DNA of 64,000 bases from [Bacteroides] pectinophilus. Lineage in GTDB: Bacteria > Bacillota > Clostridia > Lachnospirales > Lachnospiraceae. Every line of letters begins with the position of its first letter. Position 1 is the first letter of the stretch. Shown here piece after piece: positions 60,646-64,000 of the stretch. The position numbers and the translations under genes were made by a program. The notes under the pieces were generated by a model. It saw nothing but the letters and a program-made list of their open reading frames with translations. It was not told the origin of the DNA and did not search any database. The stretch covers positions 2,644,501 through 2,708,500 of the forward strand of contig CP102260.1 of NCBI GenBank assembly GCA_025146925.1. The letters run 5' to 3'.

Positions 60646-61722
60646 ATGCAGTCTGGAAAAGAAAAAACAGTTTTTATATTTGAAGCAGAAGAAGGCATGA
60701 TCCTTGCCAGAGATGTATATTCACCGGGCGGACACATGATTGTTCCACAGGGGGTTGCACTCACGCATGATCTTATCAACACAATCGCTGACAATCACAT
60801 TCTCGAGATACTTATATATGATGGAATTCAGGGAACAGATACAGAGCCTACTTACTTTGACAAGCTCCGTGCAACTCCTGAGTTTACCAAATTCACAGAA
60901 GAATATAACGGCACCGTTTCCACTGTAAAGAACAACCTTAATGATATTGTATTCCGTGACAAAGAGATTGACGTCAGCACCCTTATTGCAGATACAGACA
61001 GTATCCTGTCCGGCAGCCGTTCCAACCTCCAGGTATTCGATATGCTTCACAGCCTCCGTAAGAACGATGACCTCACATACGTACACTGTGTCAACGTATC
61101 ACTTATTGCAACGATTATAGGCCGCTGGCTCAATATGTCAGAAGATGATCTTAATGTTCTCTCAACCGCAGCCCTTCTTCATGACATAGGTAAGCTTATG
61201 ATACCCGAAGAGATTCTTCTCAAGCCGGGCAAGCTTACAGCTGCAGAATTTGATGTTATCAAGACCCATGTTAACTTAGGCTTTAATCTTCTTAAGGATA
61301 AGAATATTGATAACCGCATTAAGGAGGTATGTCTTTTTCACCATGAGAAGTGTGACGGCTCAGGATATCCTTTCGGTCTCAAGAGTGACAAGATACCTCT
61401 CATGGCCAAGATTGTTACAGTTGCAGATGTATATGATGCAATGACTGCCGCGCGTGTATACCGCGGTTCAATGTGTCCTTTCGATGTTATTAAGATTATG
61501 GAGGATGAATCATTCAGCAAGTATGACCCTAACGTACTGCTTCCGTTTATTAATCATGTTGTTTCATCTTACCTGCACACTAATGTCCGCCTGTCTGACG
61601 GACGGATCGGTGAGGTTGTGCTTATTAACAGCAACCGCCTGTCACGTCCATCAATAATGTGCGACGGTGAATTTATTGATTTATCCAAGCGTCCCGATTT
61701 GTCAATCAACGCAATTCTGTAG
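60646..61722 (+). CDS. HD-GYP domain protein, probable cyclic-di-nucleotide phosphodiesterase
   Basis: The 358-residue protein has an N-terminal region of about 115 residues (like DUF3391-type or PilZ-free sensor parts) and a C-terminal HD-GYP domain with LLHDIGKL, HVNLGFNLL, LFHHEKCDGSGYPFGL and VADVYDAMTAARVYR. HD-GYP proteins hydrolyse c-di-GMP, which often controls motility. Start ATG 60646 with GGGAGGA upstream; an ATG at 60628 lies at that site. It is divergent from metK. Confidence 0.88.
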   Translation: MQSGKEKTVFIFEAEEGMILARDVYSPGGHMIVPQGVALTHDLINTIADNHILEILIYDGIQGTDTEPTYFDKLRATPEFTKFTEEYNGTVSTVKNNLNDIVFRDKEIDVSTLIADTDSILSGSRSNLQVFDMLHSLRKNDDLTYVHCVNVSLIATIIGRWLNMSEDDLNVLSTAALLHDIGKLMIPEEILLKPGKLTAAEFDVIKTHVNLGFNLLKDKNIDNRIKEVCLFHHEKCDGSGYPFGLKSDKIPLMAKIVTVADVYDAMTAARVYRGSMCPFDVIKIMEDESFSKYDPNVLLPFINHVVSSYLHTNVRLSDGRIGEVVLINSNRLSRPSIMCDGEFIDLSKRPDLSINAIL

Positions 61723-61751
61723 TTATTTTTTCTATGTTACTTTCATACATT
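61722..61751 (+). promoter_or_regulatory. Sigma-E like promoter of spoIIID
   Basis: GTTATTTT (61722-61729), 14 bases, then CATACATT (61744-61751), which is the CATACAnT -10 of mother-cell sigma-E. It starts in the stop codon of the HD-GYP gene and lies 28 bases before the spoIIID start. spoIIID is a sigma-E target in Bacillus. The -35 is a partial match. Confidence 0.65.
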
Positions 61752-61779
61752 GTACAAACCACTTTGATGGGGGAATCTA

Positions 61780-62040
61780 TTGAAAGGATACATAGAAGAA
61801 CGTGCCATTACAATTGCACAGTACATAATCGACAGCAAAGCTACAGTCCGTCAGGCTGCATCCCGTTTTGGCGTAAGCAAAAGCACGATACACAAAGACA
61901 TGACTGAGCGGTTACCTGCGATAAACCACACACTCGCCGAAAATGTCCGCAAAGTACTCGACATCAACAAATCTGAACGCCACTTAAGAGGCGGAATGGC
62001 TACACGTGCCAAGTATAAGCACATCTCAGAAGAACAGTAG
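61780..62040 (+). CDS. spoIIID: Sporulation transcriptional regulator SpoIIID
   Basis: The 86-residue HTH protein controls many mother-cell genes during sporulation. It begins MKGYIEERAITIAQYIIDSK and has VRQAASRFGVSKSTIHKDMT (recognition helix), ERLPAINHTLAENVRKVLDI, and ERHLRGGMATRAKYKH, all close to Bacillus SpoIIID. The start is TTG 61780 with GGGGG 7 bases upstream; this codon aligns with the known N-terminus. It ends before a bidirectional terminator. Confidence 0.95.
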   Translation: MKGYIEERAITIAQYIIDSKATVRQAASRFGVSKSTIHKDMTERLPAINHTLAENVRKVLDINKSERHLRGGMATRAKYKHISEEQ

Positions 62041-62071
62041 CTGATTAATCATGGCTTTTGTTCTCTGATGG

Positions 62072-62124
62072 CATAATAAAAAGCATTGGGACATATATTA
62101 ACAGTTCCAATGCTTTTTATTATG
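62072..62124. terminator. Bidirectional terminator between spoIIID and the DUF1858 gene
   Basis: A perfect 18-bp inverted repeat (62072-62089/62107-62124) with a 17-base loop has A-rich and T-rich tracts inside the arms, so it can end transcripts from both the plus strand (spoIIID) and the minus strand (DUF1858). Confidence 0.92.
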
Positions 62125-62156
62125 ACTATCCGACATGATGCCGAATCAATTCCGGA

Positions 62157-62363
62157 TTAGTTTGTAGATGCAATATAATCTTCAATTGCTTCCATAAGCT
62201 GGTCAATGTCCATACCATGAACCATTGCTGCTTCCTCAAGTGTCTCTCCCTGTGATGCAGGGCATCCTACGCAATGCATTCCTGCACTCATAAGGATAGG
62301 AATAATTCCCTCATCAATTGTAATTGCCTCACCGATTGTTGTATCCTTGGTGATCTTCTTCAT
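62157..62363 (-). CDS. DUF1858 domain protein
   Basis: The 68-residue protein begins [20 protein letters not shown] and has [20 protein letters not shown] with the CxxC redox pair. DUF1858 domains occur alone and fused to hybrid-cluster or ScdA-like proteins, and a redox or iron-sulfur link is likely. It follows pflA by 53 bases and is probably in the same transcript, so an anaerobic role is inferred. Confidence 0.9.
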   Translation of the reverse strand: MKKITKDTTIGEAITIDEGIIPILMSAGMHCVGCPASQGETLEEAAMVHGMDIDQLMEAIEDYIASTN

Positions 62364-62416
62364 GTCTACCTCTTTCCTGCGTCATACGCATATAAAAATG
62401 TAAATATAAATGTAAG

Positions 62417-63163
62417 CTATCTCGTCATATAGCCTGTGTAATCAGCCGTATGGAGAAGCCTGTTGGCGTTATCAATCCTCTCCTTAGACGGTGGATTAAC
62501 TCCCTTAAGCGGATAATCAATTCCAAGTTCCTCATACTTGAAGGTTCCAAGCGTGTGATACGGAAGCACTTCGACGCGGTCAACATTCTTAAGAGTCTTA
62601 ATAAATGCATCAAGTCTCTTAAGGAGCTCATCATCATCGCTTCCTCCCGGAACAAGCACATGCCTTATCCACATCGGCTTGCCTGTCTCTGACAGATATT
62701 CTGCCATATCAAGTATATTAGCATTGCTCCAGCCTGTCAACGTCTTATGCTTCTCGTCATCAATCTGCTTGATATCAAGCATAACAAGGTCAGTTACTTC
62801 CATAAGCTCCTTGAACCTGCTAAAGAAAGGTTCCTTGCGTGTAAACGGATTACCTGAAGTGTCAAGTGTTGTATTGACACCCTTCGCCTTAGCCTTGGTA
62901 AACAGTTCAATAAGGAAATCCATCTGCAGAAGCGGCTCTCCGCCGCTCACTGTTATACCGCCCTTGTTCTTCCAGTATGATTTATATCTGAGAGCCTGCT
63001 TAAGAAGGTCATCAGCTGACATCTCTTCTCCGTCTTCCATATTCCATGTGTCCGGATTATGGCAGAACTGACATCTCATATGGCATCCCTGCGTAAAAAT
63101 TACAAATCTTACTCCCGGGCCATCAACTGAACCAAAACTTTCTATAGAATGAATCTTACCCAT
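62417..63163 (-). CDS. pflA: Pyruvate formate-lyase activating enzyme
   Basis: This 248-residue radical SAM enzyme makes the glycyl radical on pyruvate formate-lyase in anaerobic metabolism. It has GPGVRFVIFTQGCHMRCQFC with cysteines C27, C31 and C34, then HNPDTW and GGITVSGGEPLLQMDFLIEL. The pflB gene, often next to pflA, is not in the window; upstream is the dehydratase gene instead. Own promoter at 63202-63230. Confidence 0.93.
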   Translation of the reverse strand: MGKIHSIESFGSVDGPGVRFVIFTQGCHMRCQFCHNPDTWNMEDGEEMSADDLLKQALRYKSYWKNKGGITVSGGEPLLQMDFLIELFTKAKAKGVNTTLDTSGNPFTRKEPFFSRFKELMEVTDLVMLDIKQIDDEKHKTLTGWSNANILDMAEYLSETGKPMWIRHVLVPGGSDDDELLKRLDAFIKTLKNVDRVEVLPYHTLGTFKYEELGIDYPLKGVNPPSKERIDNANRLLHTADYTGYMTR

Positions 63164-63201
63164 ACTGCCTCCAAAAATTATATTTACTGAAACTTCTGAT
63201 T

Positions 63202-63230
63202 ATTTTAATCTAATTTGACATGAATGTAAA
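63202..63230 (-). promoter_or_regulatory. Promoter of pflA
   Basis: Minus strand TTTACA (63225-63230) and TAAAAT (63202-63207), 17 bases apart, 38 bases before the pflA ATG. Five of six matches in both boxes. Confidence 0.75.
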
Positions 63231-63270
63231 TAACAATTTTTTCAGCTATCCGGCATCGCCCGCTTATCAG

Positions 63271-64000
63271 TTACTTATCATATTCCAGATAAGCTCCCTT
63301 CATAGGGCTTGCTGCAAGTTCACTAAACAGTCTCAATACCCCTTTCTTATATTTGCGCTCTTTTGGTCTCCACTGTTTTCTTCTTTCCATAAGTACCTTA
63401 TCAATTTCTTCCATAGGCATTCTTTTCCCTGCGATACCTACAATATTCAGCTTTCTTTCCTCAACATCAATCTCAATAAGATCTCCTTCTTCAACTAATG
63501 CTATAGGGCCGCCTTCCGCTGCCTCCGGACTGCAATGCCCGATTACAGGTCCTGTAGATGCACCTGAGAACCTGCCATCCGTAATAAGGGCTATGCTCTT
63601 TCCAAGCTCCTTATCACTGCTTATTGCCTCTGATGTATAGAACATTTCCGGCATTCCGCTTCCCTTAGGTCCTTCATATCTTATAAATACAGCATCGCCT
63701 TTCTGCACTTTGTGATGTATTACCGCATCCAGACATTCTTCCTCACTGTCAAACGGTCTTGCATTAAGTACAGCCTTAAACATCTCCTTAGGGCATGCGG
63801 TGTGCTTGATAACCGCTCCTTCCGGTGCAAGGTTGCCTTTTAATACCGCTATGCTTCCCTCCCTGCCAATCGGATTGTCATATGGTCTTATTATATCCTC
63901 TTTTGTGATTTTTATATTGTATCTGCTGTTAAAATCATCAAGCCACTTATTACATTTCTCGTAGAAACCATTAGCTTTAAGTTCTTCAAGGTTCTCACCA
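63271..64000 (-). CDS. ilvD: IlvD/Edd family dehydratase, 3-prime part
   Basis: The window holds the last 242 codons plus stop; the frame is open to the right edge. It reads RPYDNPIGREGSIAVLKGNL at the edge, then GDAVFIRYEGPKGSGMPEMF, SIALITDGRFSGASTGPVIG with HCSPEAAEGGPIALVEEGDL, the C-terminal signature of dihydroxy-acid dehydratase. It makes branched-chain 2-keto acids. A related sugar-acid dehydratase of the same family cannot be excluded without the N-terminal iron-sulfur motif. Confidence 0.8.
   Translation of the reverse strand, partial: GENLEELKANGFYEKCNKWLDDFNSRYNIKITKEDIIRPYDNPIGREGSIAVLKGNLAPEGAVIKHTACPKEMFKAVLNARPFDSEEECLDAVIHHKVQKGDAVFIRYEGPKGSGMPEMFYTSEAISSDKELGKSIALITDGRFSGASTGPVIGHCSPEAAEGGPIALVEEGDLIEIDVEERKLNIVGIAGKRMPMEEIDKVLMERRKQWRPKERKYKKGVLRLFSELAASPMKGAYLEYDK

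Noticed and set aside
63285-63320. Inverted repeat as ilvD terminator
   Set aside because: The pairing around 63240-63275 is partial and is followed by A-rich, not T-rich, sequence on the minus strand.
1-64000. CRISPR array, insertion sequence, prophage, integrase or attachment sites
   Set aside because: No regularly spaced repeats, transposase or integrase motifs, and no flanking direct repeats around the glycan island were noticed. The island may still have been acquired horizontally, but there is no direct sign of how.

Overview
The window looks like the chromosome of a flagellated, endospore-lineage Firmicute, most probably a member of the Lachnospiraceae (Lachnospira/Eubacterium/Roseburia type). 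The lineage is inferred from the S10-spc-alpha ribosomal cluster with a KOW-domain gene between map and infA, the short flagellins starting MVVQHNLSAMNTNRQL, spoIIID, the fliW-csrA-hag-type motility cluster, pflA and an S-box upstream of metK. No 16S gene is present, so the genus is not proven.

Positions 1-16314 hold the S10-spc-alpha superoperon, all on the minus strand: rpsJ, rplC, rplD, rplW, rplB, rpsS, rplV, rpsC, rplP, rpmC, rpsQ, rplN, rplX, rplE, rpsZ, rpsH, rplF, rplR, rpsE, rpmD, rplO, secY, adk, map, a KOW gene, infA, rpmJ, rpsM, rpsK, rpsD, rpoA and the first five codons of rplQ. The genes are ordinary. Five intergenic stretches are unusually long and can fold on the minus strand: before rpsJ, rplC, adk, rpsM and rplQ.

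Positions 16407-39104 form a surface-glycan and flagellin-glycosylation island. It contains a polytopic glycosyltransferase-like protein, three CgeB-like glycosyltransferases, an SGNH-like membrane-anchored protein, and a long, tightly overlapping operon. That operon encodes a PLP enzyme, PseG, PseF, PseI, an ATP-grasp enzyme, a glycosyltransferase, a WecE-type transaminase, a NeuD/PglD-like acyltransferase, an SDR, a radical SAM/SPASM protein, a metallophosphoesterase and a second ATP-grasp enzyme. It has its own sigma-A type promoter. Upstream lie a Maf-type flagellin glycosyltransferase and a small helical protein. A relative of that small protein, under a sigma-28 promoter, sits at the other end of the island. 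PseB, PseC and PseH are not evident.

Positions 39178-58648 hold late flagellar genes. Two nearly identical flagellins each have a sigma-28 promoter, a leader hairpin with GGA in the loop (a likely CsrA site) and a terminator. They are followed upstream by a FlgN-like gene, fliS, fliD, flaG, csrA, fliW, flgL, two flgK genes, flgN and flgM (sigma-28 promoter), then yvyF, comFC and recD2, then flgJ, two hook-basal-body (FlgG-family) genes and mbl. This resembles the Bacillus comF-yvyF-flgM and mbl-flhO-flhP neighbourhoods.

Positions 58806-64000 hold metK under an enlarged SAM-I riboswitch, a divergent HD-GYP gene, spoIIID with a sigma-E-like promoter and TTG start, a bidirectional terminator, a DUF1858 gene, pflA, and the 3-prime part of an ilvD-type dehydratase that runs off the window. 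No rRNA, tRNA, CRISPR array, insertion sequence or prophage was seen.
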